NCBI RefSeq assembly: GCF_010994275.1
Contig: NZ_WMCD01000012.1
Span: 62,001 to 126,000, forward strand
Origin: Cyclobacterium jeungdonense
GTDB taxonomy: Bacteria; Bacteroidota; Bacteroidia; Cytophagales; Cyclobacteriaceae
DNA: 64,000 nt
Direction: 5' to 3'
Positions 1-9,588 of this stretch are shown here, piece by piece. The notes below the pieces were generated by a model. That model made no database searches. It saw only the letters and a list, made by a program, of their open reading frames with translations, and was not told where the DNA came from. The stretch's first letter is position 1, and every line of letters begins with the position of its first letter. The translations under genes and the position numbers were made by a program.

Positions 1-2
1 CG

Positions 3-1385
3 GATGGCATCGTTTGGGGGAATTTTGAGTGGTTTTCTGGAATCGAACTCCTCATTCTTGCCTTTGTATTCATTCCCTTTTACTTGCGCACCAAAATCAC
101 CACCCTGCCCCAGTTTCTGGAAAAACGCTATGATTCCCGATCCCGAGTGGTGTTGGCCATATTCAGTATCCTTGCGGCGCTTTTTATGCACATTGGGGTA
201 AGTTTATATGCCGGTGCCGTCGTGTTTGAGAATGTATTCGGACTAAGCATTCCGGTTTCGATTGTCATCATAGCTCTGGCGACTGGGGTATATACGATTG
301 TTGGAGGATTGACTTCCGTGGTAATTACGGAAGCGGTTCAGACAGTCATTTTAATTGCCGGTTCATTTACCATTACCCTACTGGCCATCTACCGGTTGCC
401 AGAGATCGGCATTACTTCTTATGAGGAGTTAAAAATGGCTGTAGACCCCAATCGCTTTAAAATTGTAAGTTTCGACACCGCAAAAACGGGGTTTTCTTTT
501 ACCGACATGCTATTCGGACACCTGATTTTGGGGATCTGGTATTGGTGCACGGATCAGACCATCGTGCAGCGTGTATTAGGCGCCCGCTCAGAAAAGCAGG
601 CAAAGCTAGGCGCATTATTTGCCGGCTTCCTAAAAATACTTCCCGTATTCATCATGGTCATTCCCGGAATTTTAGCCTTTGCTTTATTCCGACAAGAAAT
701 TGGGAATGACACCAAAAGTGTCCTGCCAGTAATGATAACCCATTTAATGCCGATCGGACTGAAAGGGCTCATGGTGGCGGCCCTCCTGGCTGCAGTCATG
801 AGCAGTGTGGCTGCGGCTATCAATAGTTGCTCCACGCTGATTGTATATGACGTATTCAATAAACTTAATCCCAACCTACCTGACAGGAGAAAAATCTTTA
901 TCGGAAGGGTTACGGGAGTGGTGGTCTTACTTTCAGCCGTGATTTGGTCGCCTTTCCTGGGGAATTTGGGGACCATATTTGAATTGATCAACCAAATGTT
1001 TTCCATACTTGCACCCTCCATCGTAGCCGTTTTCCTGTTGGGAATACTATCTTCCAGGGGAACGGCAAATGCTGCGTTTTACACCCTGTTGATCGGCAGT
1101 TTGTTCGCTGCTTCGGTTTTTATTGTAGAAAAGTACCTACCCATCGGAGGGATTTCGAATTACATATCCAGTCCGGATGGCATGGGCATCAACTGGCTAA
1201 AGCAAACCTATCTTTTCTTCATTTTCTCTTCCTTGCTCTATGCCGCTATTTCCTATTTTGATAAAAAAGACCAGGTCATTTTCCCTGGGTTTTACTTAAA
1301 AGTCCGCAGTCCTTCCACCCTTGTTAATTGGCTGAGTGTCGTTTTAATACTCTCCATGTTGATCCTGTACTGGACTTTCTATTAA
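3..1385 (+). CDS. SSS-family sodium:solute symporter, 5' truncated
   Basis: The reading frame is open from base 3, the window edge, so the true start lies upstream; the first possible internal start (TTG at 84) is not the real one because homologous sequence continues before it. About 460 residues are visible, rich in long hydrophobic segments. A loop reading YLRTKITTLPQFLEKRYD followed by a membrane helix is typical of the sodium:solute symporter family (SGLT/PutP-like). The family couples sugar or other solute uptake across the inner membrane to the sodium gradient. The gene is followed after 48 bp by an oxidoreductase and then by L-fuconate dehydratase, so I infer import of L-fucose or a related monosaccharide released by the downstream enzymes. 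The substrate itself cannot be read from the sequence. Confidence 0.9.
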   Translation, partial: DGIVWGNFEWFSGIELLILAFVFIPFYLRTKITTLPQFLEKRYDSRSRVVLAIFSILAALFMHIGVSLYAGAVVFENVFGLSIPVSIVIIALATGVYTIVGGLTSVVITEAVQTVILIAGSFTITLLAIYRLPEIGITSYEELKMAVDPNRFKIVSFDTAKTGFSFTDMLFGHLILGIWYWCTDQTIVQRVLGARSEKQAKLGALFAGFLKILPVFIMVIPGILAFALFRQEIGNDTKSVLPVMITHLMPIGLKGLMVAALLAAVMSSVAAAINSCSTLIVYDVFNKLNPNLPDRRKIFIGRVTGVVVLLSAVIWSPFLGNLGTIFELINQMFSILAPSIVAVFLLGILSSRGTANAAFYTLLIGSLFAASVFIVEKYLPIGGISNYISSPDGMGINWLKQTYLFFIFSSLLYAAISYFDKKDQVIFPGFYLKVRSPSTLVNWLSVVLILSMLILYWTFY

Positions 1386-1433
1386 ATAAAAAAATAAATC
1401 CTGTAGCTGAAAAAAATAATATTATTCTAAAAA

Positions 1434-2501
1434 ATGCAACTTAACCAAAGCCCGGTAATTCCTGAGAACCCGCTTCCCATTGTCATCATAGGAGCAGGCG
1501 GAATTGTGCGCGATGCCCACCTGCCTGCCTATGCTATGGCGCAGTTCCCTGTCGCCGGCATCTATGATTTAAGTCCAGGCAAAGCGAAATCACTGGCGGA
1601 GACCTTTGGTATGGTGCAGGGTGCATTTGATTCGCTGGATTTGCTACTCCGGAAGGCCCGGGAAGTGGGAGCTGTGTTTGATCTGGCAGTTCCCGCCGAC
1701 CAAATCCTGGAAATGTTACCGCAGTTACCCGATGGATCGGCGGTGTTGATACAGAAACCCATGGGTGAGAACCTGAAGGAGGCCGGCGAAATTCGGGACC
1801 TCTGTCGAAAAAAATCTCTTGTGGCAGCTATCAATTTTCAACTTCGGCATGCGCCATTTATGTTAGCTGCAAAAGATGTGATTCGTCAGGGGCTGATCGG
1901 GGAAGTGTTTGATATGGAGTTTAAAGTATGTGTATATACCCCCTGGGAATTATGGGAATTCCTGAAAAACAAACCAAGGCTGGAGATTTTATATCATAGC
2001 ATCCATTACGTGGATACGGTCAGGGACTTTTTTGGCGATCCTGCTCAGGTGTATGCCAATACGATCAAACACCCGAATAGTACCTCATTAGCGGCAACCA
2101 GAAGCACGATCGTTCTGGACTACGACAGGTTTAGACAAGCCCGTATCCTGACCAATCATGGGCACGATTACGGATCGAAACACCAGGAATCTTATCTAAA
2201 AATAGAAGGAACCGAGGGTGCCATTAAGATACAAATCGGGGTCTCCTTTGATTATCCAAAAGGCAGACCTTCGAAATTCGAATATTACAGCAAAAAGGCT
2301 AAAGAGAAGGGTTGGCAGGAGCTTCCTTTGACTGGAGACTGGTTTCCACAGGCATTTATTGGCCCCATGGCATCGTTACAAAACCACCTAAAAAACCCTT
2401 CCGCAGCTTTTCCAAATGCGGTGGAAGATGCCTTCCAAACCATGCGTTTGGTCGAAAAATTATATGAATCGAGTGAACAAAGTGGATTGGCCTTCGACTA
2501 A
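1434..2501 (+). CDS. Gfo/Idh/MocA family oxidoreductase
   Basis: This 355-residue protein has an N-terminal Rossmann fold with the dinucleotide loop IIGAGGIVRDAHLPAY (about residues 18-33). QKP at 107-109 corresponds to the family's usual EKP motif, and HYVD at 191-194 corresponds to the catalytic HxxD region. The family oxidises or reduces sugars and inositols with NAD(P). There is no signal peptide, so it should be cytoplasmic. It sits between a sugar symporter and L-fuconate dehydratase, so a role in sugar dehydrogenation, for example on L-fucose or a modified derivative, is a reasonable inference. The known bacterial L-fucose dehydrogenases are mostly short-chain or aldo-keto types, so the assignment to that step is only a guess. 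The Gln for Glu change in the EKP motif is a mild oddity. Confidence 0.85.
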   Translation: MQLNQSPVIPENPLPIVIIGAGGIVRDAHLPAYAMAQFPVAGIYDLSPGKAKSLAETFGMVQGAFDSLDLLLRKAREVGAVFDLAVPADQILEMLPQLPDGSAVLIQKPMGENLKEAGEIRDLCRKKSLVAAINFQLRHAPFMLAAKDVIRQGLIGEVFDMEFKVCVYTPWELWEFLKNKPRLEILYHSIHYVDTVRDFFGDPAQVYANTIKHPNSTSLAATRSTIVLDYDRFRQARILTNHGHDYGSKHQESYLKIEGTEGAIKIQIGVSFDYPKGRPSKFEYYSKKAKEKGWQELPLTGDWFPQAFIGPMASLQNHLKNPSAAFPNAVEDAFQTMRLVEKLYESSEQSGLAFD

Positions 2502-2584
2502 ACGGGGCTGAAAATAACTATTCGTTGCAGGCTCTTTAGTTTCGTTTACCGACTACCGGGCAGCAACCTTAACATGCAAAATCA

Positions 2585-3850
2585 ATGAAGAAATCAATTC
2601 TTATTAAAACCGGCAAATCTCAGGATGTCCAGTTTGCTTTGGAAAATGGTGCCGGTTCGGATGCGGTTCATTCTACGCCCACCTATGCCTATGCGGTATG
2701 CAAATTACAAACGGATACTTCGTTGGAGGGAGTTGGGCTGGCCTTTACGCTGGGTGCCGGGAACAGGCTGGTATGTGGCGCCATTGATTATTTGGTTCGG
2801 CACGTTGAAGGCCGGGAAATAAATGAGCTTATGGCTGATTTTGGATCCACCTACAAAAAGATGGCCGACGACCCCAACCTCAGGTGGCTGGGGCCGCACA
2901 AAGGAGTGATTCACCTGGCCCTGGCCTCGGTGGTAAATGCTTGTTATGACCTTTGGGCTAAATCCAGGAGCCAGCCGCTGTGGCAATTGCTGGTAGACCT
3001 ATCTCCGGAAGAGTTGATCAATACGCTGGATTTCTCCTATTACGAAGACATCCTAACCAAAGAGGAAGCCATCCGGCTAATGAAAAACCAAGAGGCTGGG
3101 AAGAGTAGCCGGATGGGCATACTTAAAAACGGTTATCCGGGGTATGACACGTCCATCGGCTGGTTTAATTATTCTGATGAGCAGCTGACCACTAATATTA
3201 AAAAATCGATTGATCAGGGCTTTACAGCCATAAAATTAAAAGTCGGTTCCATTAATGAGGAAAGGGATTTTCGCAGGGCAGAACTGGTTCGCAAGGCTGC
3301 GGGAGCAAAAGCGACCATCATGCTGGATGCCAATCAGCAATGGCACCTTCCGAAAGCGGTAGCTACCTGCAAGAAACTAATGGTGATAGACCCCTTCTGG
3401 ATAGAAGAGCCTACCCATCCCGATGATATTCAGGCCCACATTACCCTCTCAAAGGAGGTACCGATTCCAATCGCCCTTGGAGAGCATGTGCCGAACAAAA
3501 TAATGTTCAAAAATTTTATTCAGTCAGGCTGCATGTCTTTTAATCAGGTGGATGCCGTTAGAGTGGGTGGCGTATCCGAATTTATCCTGATCAGCCTCCT
3601 GTCGAGGAAATATTCCATTCCGGTAGTGCCTCACGTAGGGGATATGGGACAGATTCACCAGCACCTGGTTCTTTTTAATCATATTTCGCTTGGCCATCCG
3701 GCAATTCTGCTGGAATACATCCCTCATTTAAAAGACTATTTTAAATTTCCTGCTCAAGTGGAGGGAGGAAAGTATAAAACACCTCAGGAACCGGGCTTAA
3801 GTTCCGATTTTAAGGATTTTGTAAAGGAGAAAACGGTCCTTTCCCATTGA
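2585..3850 (+). CDS. L-fuconate dehydratase (enolase superfamily)
   Basis: This 421-residue cytoplasmic enzyme belongs to the mandelate-racemase/enolase superfamily. It closely resembles the Xanthomonas L-fuconate dehydratase along its whole length, including LRWLGP near residue 99 and WIEEPT near 272. The expected active-site set is visible at almost the same numbering as the characterised enzyme: KLK at 217-219, metal ligands Asp248, Glu274 and Glu300, and the Asp323/His350 dyad. The reaction is dehydration of L-fuconate to 2-keto-3-deoxy-L-fuconate, a step of the oxidative, non-phosphorylating L-fucose pathway. Some relatives also accept L-galactonate or D-arabinonate. Its position just before the SusC gene ties the polysaccharide locus to L-fucose. 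An aldolase or lactonase of the same pathway is not in the window and may lie upstream. Confidence 0.93.
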   Translation: MKKSILIKTGKSQDVQFALENGAGSDAVHSTPTYAYAVCKLQTDTSLEGVGLAFTLGAGNRLVCGAIDYLVRHVEGREINELMADFGSTYKKMADDPNLRWLGPHKGVIHLALASVVNACYDLWAKSRSQPLWQLLVDLSPEELINTLDFSYYEDILTKEEAIRLMKNQEAGKSSRMGILKNGYPGYDTSIGWFNYSDEQLTTNIKKSIDQGFTAIKLKVGSINEERDFRRAELVRKAAGAKATIMLDANQQWHLPKAVATCKKLMVIDPFWIEEPTHPDDIQAHITLSKEVPIPIALGEHVPNKIMFKNFIQSGCMSFNQVDAVRVGGVSEFILISLLSRKYSIPVVPHVGDMGQIHQHLVLFNHISLGHPAILLEYIPHLKDYFKFPAQVEGGKYKTPQEPGLSSDFKDFVKEKTVLSH

Positions 3851-4342
3851 TTTTTCCAATAACAGTCAGATCTGCAAAATTTTGTGATTTATATTTTATC
3901 AATTATTAGGTCGTTTGACCTAATCTTCCTAATATTGGGGCAGATGCCCTAAGTTATGTAAATTGCAATCGCCTGTTAATGTGTTTTTTAGGGCATCCAT
4001 TATCAATTAATTGGATGATCATTCACCAATAAATCCTGGGCCAGGTGTGCCCCACATAGAATGGAAAAAAGAAAAACCTCAAGTATCCGGACCCCCTTTT
4101 TGAAAATTTAAATTCCAAGGAATCTAATCCGGAGAAACCAGGGTCAAAGTGTTGAATAGCCTATAAATATTATCGAATCACACATAAATTTTAAGCGATG
4201 GCAGTAAAAAACCCGAACACCTCATGAGAATCCGATGGGAAACCCGGATGGTTGCAGGGTAAAAATTCCTGATATCAGTCAAATAGTACAGCTGATTAGC
4301 AAGACCCTGCATTCAATTATTATAAACCTAACAGACAAAATT
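3851..4342 (+). other. Leader region of the susC operon (492 bp, no gene)
   Basis: No convincing coding sequence lies here. An open frame does extend back from the SusC start to 4235, but its residues do not look like a signal peptide or SusC N-terminus. The stretch is AT-rich and contains a perfect 8-bp inverted repeat at 3905-3924. I could not find a well-spaced TTTG/TAnnTTTG promoter pair, so the promoter position is unknown. Confidence 0.6.
3905..3924. promoter_or_regulatory. Inverted repeat ATTAGGTC-N4-GACCTAAT, candidate operator
   Basis: Seen directly: two perfect 8-base arms separated by GTTT, 55 bp after the L-fuconate dehydratase stop and about 420 bp before the susC start. The half-site ATTAGGT recurs in the leader of the MFS gene near 61980, next to a perfect palindrome there. 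Its size and symmetry fit a dimeric repressor site, such as for the TetR or GntR protein encoded in the window, but which protein binds is not shown. Confidence 0.45.
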
Positions 4343-7300
4343 ATGCTAGTAAAATTACTAAAAAAGGGCCCAATACTGGCCCGGTATTTCATTTATGGCC
4401 TGGCTATACAGTTGCTACTATTCCAGGAGGTAGTAGCATTCGGGGTCAACGAAAAAGACAAAAGCGATGCACTTCAAACGAAATCCGTCGGTAATATTGT
4501 TGCAGATGTTTTGGTAGAAGGAAAAGTAGTGGATGAGGACGGAAATCCTATCCCGGGAGCAGCTATCCTTGTAAAAGGCACCACATCGGGTACGTCGACC
4601 GACATCGATGGGAACTTTTCACTTGAGGTAGATGAAGACGCGGTTATTGTGGTTTCCTTTTTGGGCTTTGCCACTCAGGAAATTGAAGTGGGAAATCGGA
4701 CTGATTTTGAAATCACGCTCATTGAAGATATTGCTCAAATGGATGAGGTGGTTGTGGTTGGTTTTGGTACCCAAAAGAAATCGCACCTTACCGCAGCCGT
4801 GGAACAAATTGGTAGTGAGTTGATAGAAAACCGGCCCATTAACAGGTTATCAGAAGCCCTTCAGGGTGCTGTGGCAGGCTTGTATGTGACCCCTGTTAAT
4901 GGCGGCCCTGCGCAAGAGTCAAATTTCAACATTCGCGGGTATACGGGATTTGGCCAGAAAGGCGGACCTCTTGTTTTAGTGGACGGAATCGAGCGAACCA
5001 TGAGCGATGTAAATCCAAACGATGTAGAATCGGTTACGGTGTTGAAAGATGCTGCTGCGTCTGCCATTTATGGATCGAGAGCTCCTTCCGGAGTAATTCT
5101 AATCACCACTAAATCAGGTTCAAAAGGAGAAAAAATACAGGTCAATTACAGTGGTAATTACAGTATAGGATCGCCCATAGGAATGCCCCAATGGGCCAAT
5201 TCCTGGGAATATGCAGAAAAAATAAACGAGCAATACAGAAACTCATTACAAGCGCCCATTTATACAGAAGAGGCCATCCAAAGAATGAGGGATTATGGTG
5301 CCGGATTAATCCCCAATAACATAATAACCGAAAATGGCACCTATGGTGCACACTGGGACATGAATGGAAACAGTGACTGGTTTGACATCATGTATAAAAG
5401 TGTTGTTCCAAGTCAACAACACAATGCCAGCGTTTCAGGAGGAAGCAACAACACGGGTTATTACGTGGGCCTTGGGTACAATGAATCCATGGGGCTCATA
5501 AAAGGTTCTGATGACAGGTTGAACAGGTACAATGCGCTCTTAAAAGTAAATTCAGATGTTACGGATTGGCTTAGCCTCAGGATGAGCATGAACTATGTAA
5601 GAACAGATGAAACAGCACCCAATTATCGGGGAGGAGGACCAAATTACGGTGACATTTGGCAGAATGCATCCGCATCACTCCCCAATTGGAATGATTTAAA
5701 TCCGAATGGGAGTCCCTCTTTTCTAAGTAGTGGCCCCTCATTGCGCGGAGAAGGCGGAACCCAAACCAATGAAAGAAACGAAACCACGCTTACCGGTGGG
5801 TTTACAGTAAAACCATTTAAAGGGCTTGACATTCGGGGAAATTATACCTGGAGAAACCTAACTTCCCACCTTGAGCGCAACACATTTGTGATTTTTGTGG
5901 AAGAGGCAGATGGAAGCATCCGAAACTCCGCAAGGTCTGCACAACAAAGTAGTGTAATCCGGCAAATGAATTTCACCAATTACCACACCGCGGATATCGT
6001 TGCCGATTACAATACGCAGATTGGGAATCACTCCATAAATGCATTGGTAGGTTACCAGGAAGAATACAACAATTTTTCCCGTTTAGCCGGTGTAGGTAGG
6101 GATCTATATACCAATTCGGTGCCCAGTATTAGTACCACCTTCAACCCTAATCCAACGGTGAATGACATGTTAACCCATTGGGCGACACAGGGTGTTTTTG
6201 GCAGGATGGCCTACAATTATGCAGAAAAATACTTCATAGAATTTAACGGTCGTTATGATGCGCATTCAAAATTTCCGGCAGACATAAGATGGTCCTTTTT
6301 CCCCTCCGTTTCCGGAGCCTGGAATATAGCAAAAGAAAATTTCTGGTCTGTCAACAAAGTAGATGCCTTTAAAATAAGAGCCGCCTATACCTCTTCCGGC
6401 GACCCCGGATCTGGTAATTACCTGTACCTTCCAACCATGGGTACCGGTATTGGAAATGGGGATGTATTGCTTGGCGGAGTGAAACCAAACATGGTCTTTA
6501 TGCCACCATTGGTAAGTTCCGATTTAACCTGGTCCTCACCACAAACACTTGGGTTTGGTCTTGATGTGGTTGCTATAGAAAACAGGCTTGAGTTGACTTA
6601 CGATTGGTACCAGCGCACCATTTATAATCAACCCGGCCCTGCTAAAATTTTACCAGAAACCATTGGAACCGGTTTGCCAAGTATCAATAACGCAGTGAGT
6701 GAGACCAGAGGCTGGGAGTTTTCGATGAAGTGGAGAAATACCGGCAGGTTAGCCGGCAGACCATTTAACTATTCTGCAAGGTTTAACATTGCCGATTATA
6801 TAGGTTATGTGGTAGAATACGACGAAAACATCAACGGTCAAAGAAATGGCACCTGGACTCCGGGCGAGGTATTTGGGCAGATATGGATGTATGAGTCCAA
6901 TGGTGTGGCACAGAATGTAGCCGATGTGGAAGCAAACGTCCCTCAGGGAGGCGGTTGGTATTATCCGGGAGATCTGATGATGAAGGATTTAAATGGCGAT
7001 GGGCAGATCAATGCCGGAGAAGGAGGCAGGTGGTATGCCAGGGGAGACCAGGTCATGGCCGGCTATAACTATGGGCGTTACCGATATGGTATGAATTTGC
7101 AAGCCAACTGGAATGGCTTTGACCTTTCGGTAACCTTTACGGGGGTTCCAAAATGGATTACCTATACCAACAATTTTCACGTAATTCCGGCTGGGATTAA
7201 TATTTGGAATTCAAAATGGTTTACAAGTCACAGAGAATTAGGCACATGGTCTCCAGAAACACCGGATAATTATTTCCCCAGACATTCCTTCAAAACCTAT

Positions 7301-7555
7301 GGGGCAAACGACCAATATGTGGAAAACCTGGCACATCTCAGGGTTCAAAATTTACGTCTGGGATACAATCTACCTAAAAAGCTGTTGGACAGGGCGAAGT
7401 TGAGAAAAGTATATATCTATACGAGTGCTGAAAACCTGGGCATGATTTATTACAAGTCAAATTTCAGGTATGAACCTGAAATCCTGTCCAGATATGGTGG
7501 AAATGGCTATCCTCCACAGCGTCAAATCTCTTTTGGTGTAAACGTAGGTATTTAA
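4343..7555 (+). CDS. SusC/RagA-type TonB-dependent outer-membrane glycan transporter
   Basis: This is the outer-membrane importer of the polysaccharide locus. I chose ATG 4343 (1070 residues) because it opens a hydrophobic signal segment; the longer frame from 4235 has no such features. In order, the protein shows the signal peptide, a carboxypeptidase-regulatory-like domain beginning VEGKVVDEDGNPIPGA, a TonB-box region around MDEVVVVGFGTQKK, a plug domain, and a long TonB-dependent barrel ending in the aromatic-rich RQISFGVNVGI. The length matches SusC proteins. It pairs with the SusD lipoprotein 16 bp downstream and should import oligosaccharides into the periplasm using TonB/ExbBD energy. 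The neighbouring fucosidases and sulfatases point to a sulfated fucose-containing substrate, which is inference. Confidence 0.95.
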   Translation: MLVKLLKKGPILARYFIYGLAIQLLLFQEVVAFGVNEKDKSDALQTKSVGNIVADVLVEGKVVDEDGNPIPGAAILVKGTTSGTSTDIDGNFSLEVDEDAVIVVSFLGFATQEIEVGNRTDFEITLIEDIAQMDEVVVVGFGTQKKSHLTAAVEQIGSELIENRPINRLSEALQGAVAGLYVTPVNGGPAQESNFNIRGYTGFGQKGGPLVLVDGIERTMSDVNPNDVESVTVLKDAAASAIYGSRAPSGVILITTKSGSKGEKIQVNYSGNYSIGSPIGMPQWANSWEYAEKINEQYRNSLQAPIYTEEAIQRMRDYGAGLIPNNIITENGTYGAHWDMNGNSDWFDIMYKSVVPSQQHNASVSGGSNNTGYYVGLGYNESMGLIKGSDDRLNRYNALLKVNSDVTDWLSLRMSMNYVRTDETAPNYRGGGPNYGDIWQNASASLPNWNDLNPNGSPSFLSSGPSLRGEGGTQTNERNETTLTGGFTVKPFKGLDIRGNYTWRNLTSHLERNTFVIFVEEADGSIRNSARSAQQSSVIRQMNFTNYHTADIVADYNTQIGNHSINALVGYQEEYNNFSRLAGVGRDLYTNSVPSISTTFNPNPTVNDMLTHWATQGVFGRMAYNYAEKYFIEFNGRYDAHSKFPADIRWSFFPSVSGAWNIAKENFWSVNKVDAFKIRAAYTSSGDPGSGNYLYLPTMGTGIGNGDVLLGGVKPNMVFMPPLVSSDLTWSSPQTLGFGLDVVAIENRLELTYDWYQRTIYNQPGPAKILPETIGTGLPSINNAVSETRGWEFSMKWRNTGRLAGRPFNYSARFNIADYIGYVVEYDENINGQRNGTWTPGEVFGQIWMYESNGVAQNVADVEANVPQGGGWYYPGDLMMKDLNGDGQINAGEGGRWYARGDQVMAGYNYGRYRYGMNLQANWNGFDLSVTFTGVPKWITYTNNFHVIPAGINIWNSKWFTSHRELGTWSPETPDNYFPRHSFKTYGANDQYVENLAHLRVQNLRLGYNLPKKLLDRAKLRKVYIYTSAENLGMIYYKSNFRYEPEILSRYGGNGYPPQRQISFGVNVGI

Positions 7556-7571
7556 TATAAAAAAATTAACT

Positions 7572-9458
7572 ATGAAATTTAATCTGAAATATATAAGGAC
7601 GTTGTTAATCCTATTTACAATGTCATTTTATAGCTGCGTAGAGGATTTTCTGGAAAGATATCCCTTAGATGCAATGACCGATGCGACCTACTTTACTTCT
7701 GCAAATGATTTGAAAGTAATGGCGAATGGCTTTTACAGGCTTTTACCAAGATATCATTTTCAAGGACGAGGCAATGGTGCCCAAAACAACCACCTGGATG
7801 CCAATACCGACATACAGGTGGGAACCGGTCCTTCGGGGTTTTTATTTCAAAGAGGGGCTTCTGGCCAGGCACCAGCAACAGATGGTAGCTGGAACGGCAA
7901 TTTTAACTGGATAAGACAAATAAATTATTTGATAAACAACGCAAGACGCGTTGATGCAAGTGTTGAAGCCAATCAATATACTGGAGAAGCCTATTTTTTT
8001 AGGGCCTGGGTCTATTTGAACATGTTGGAGCGGTATGGAGATGTTCCCATTTACACAGAAGTACTGGATACGGATAGTGAAAAATTGTATAAAGCGAGAG
8101 ATTCCAGGTATGATGTAGCTAAATTTATCATTCAGGACCTTGACTCCGCTATTGCGAACATGGGCTGGAAAAATTCCACTTTCGCAACCCCTGGACGGGT
8201 AACAAAAGAAGCTGCCCTGGTGATGAAAGCACGTGCGGCTTTATTTGAAGGCAGCTGGGAGCGTTACCATGGATCGAAAAACACCCCATTTGCGGTCGAA
8301 GGCAGGGATGGAAGTGAATTTTTACAAATGGTAGAACCTACCATACAGCAATTGATTGACCATCAGGGCACCAATTTATTTACCAATGGAGGACCCTTTA
8401 ATGAAGCCTATAATCAACTCTTTTCCCAACAGGATGCCTCTTCATCTGCGGGCGTATTTCTATACCGCATCTATGATGTGAATGAAATAGTAGGACATAA
8501 TTTCTACGATTTGGTAGTAGATAATCCGCAGGCGGTAACCTGGAAATTGGTTGGCAGTTACCTGGATAAAGAGGGGATTCCGCAAGAACTATCTGCTTTG
8601 CCCCTGGATTATGCAAGTTTGAATAACCTGGGAGAGAACCTGGATCCGCGTTTCAGACAGTCTATCTGGACTCCTGACAGAGGACCTCACCAGCAAATAC
8701 CTGGTTACGGGACAACACCTACTCCGCTACCCCTAAGGTATCCGCAGCTTAACAATGTGTTCTCGGCAAACTATACCTCTACCGGACTTCGCAGGTGGAA
8801 AGGAGCTATATTAGACAACAATGAATGGCGAAATGGCTCAACAGACGAAGTATTGATTCGCTATGCAGAAGGTTTATTGGCGCTGGCAGAAGCAAAAGCC
8901 ATATTGGGTACGATCAATCAAGGAGATTTGGACAAAACAGTGAATCTACTTCGTGAACGGGTAGGTATGACACCTCTTTCACTGGCTGAGGTAAATTCCT
9001 GGCCCATTACGTATTCGGCAGAAAATGGCTTTGAGCCATCCGAAGCAAATATTGTGAATGAAATCCGAAGGGAACGATTGGTAGAACTTGCTTTTGAAGG
9101 ACATCGGCAGAATGACTTGAAAAGGTGGGCTGTCTTTCATCAGGTAATCAATGATTGGAAGCCAAAAGGTGCCCAATACCAGGAGTTCGTGGATTATTAC
9201 AATAATCCATCAATATTAGAAGCAGACGGTGTTAATCCGGGCAATACGGGTATTTGGGCCTTGACGATGGGCGAAGATTTTGATATCTTCAGTGATGGGC
9301 ACATTAATCCATTTTTCCGAAATCCAGATTTCAGATCTTCTGGAGAGGGTTATTTCGTTGAACCAGGCCGTGTATACCTTTCCCCTATCCCAAGAAATGA
9401 AATTGAAGTCTATAGCGATGCGGGATATGAATTGACTCAAAATCCCGGATGGTTCTAA
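7572..9458 (+). CDS. SusD/RagB-type surface glycan-binding lipoprotein
   Basis: This 628-residue protein starts with a short lipoprotein signal whose lipobox ends at Cys22 (SFYSC). A SusD-like N-terminal region follows, with FLERYPLDAMTDATYF typical of the family, and then tetratricopeptide-like helices. The C-terminal part ends in ELTQNPGW, also characteristic. SusD proteins sit on the cell surface, cap the SusC barrel and bind incoming glycan. It lies 16 bp after susC and is surely co-transcribed. At 628 residues it is a little longer than the usual 500-600. A strong stem-loop lies directly after the stop codon (9499-9547) and may separate or stabilise the susCD message relative to the next gene. 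Confidence 0.95.
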   Translation: MKFNLKYIRTLLILFTMSFYSCVEDFLERYPLDAMTDATYFTSANDLKVMANGFYRLLPRYHFQGRGNGAQNNHLDANTDIQVGTGPSGFLFQRGASGQAPATDGSWNGNFNWIRQINYLINNARRVDASVEANQYTGEAYFFRAWVYLNMLERYGDVPIYTEVLDTDSEKLYKARDSRYDVAKFIIQDLDSAIANMGWKNSTFATPGRVTKEAALVMKARAALFEGSWERYHGSKNTPFAVEGRDGSEFLQMVEPTIQQLIDHQGTNLFTNGGPFNEAYNQLFSQQDASSSAGVFLYRIYDVNEIVGHNFYDLVVDNPQAVTWKLVGSYLDKEGIPQELSALPLDYASLNNLGENLDPRFRQSIWTPDRGPHQQIPGYGTTPTPLPLRYPQLNNVFSANYTSTGLRRWKGAILDNNEWRNGSTDEVLIRYAEGLLALAEAKAILGTINQGDLDKTVNLLRERVGMTPLSLAEVNSWPITYSAENGFEPSEANIVNEIRRERLVELAFEGHRQNDLKRWAVFHQVINDWKPKGAQYQEFVDYYNNPSILEADGVNPGNTGIWALTMGEDFDIFSDGHINPFFRNPDFRSSGEGYFVEPGRVYLSPIPRNEIEVYSDAGYELTQNPGWF

Positions 9459-9498
9459 ATCAAATTGACTTTCAAAAAATGAATGATATGAAATCGAT

Positions 9499-9547
9499 AC
9501 GATTAAAATAATCATTAAACACACAGGGTAATGATTATTTTAATCGT
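9499..9547 (+). terminator. 19-bp perfect stem-loop after susD
   Basis: Two perfectly complementary 19-base arms, 9499-9517 and 9529-9547, enclose an 11-base loop (AACACACAGGG). The arms are AT-rich and not followed by a uridine run, so this is not a textbook Rho-independent terminator. It lies 40 bp after the susD stop and 42 bp before the next lipoprotein gene. It may act as an mRNA-stabilising or processing hairpin, or as a partial terminator that lowers expression downstream; alternatively it is a large operator. Confidence 0.6.
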
Positions 9548-9588
9548 CAAAGATTCCATGTGGCCTATTTAAAACAAATTATAAACAC

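Noticed and set aside
4235..4342. N-terminal extension of the SusC frame
   Set aside because: The extra 36 residues precede the signal peptide and have no family counterpart. ATG 4343 gives a normal SusC start.
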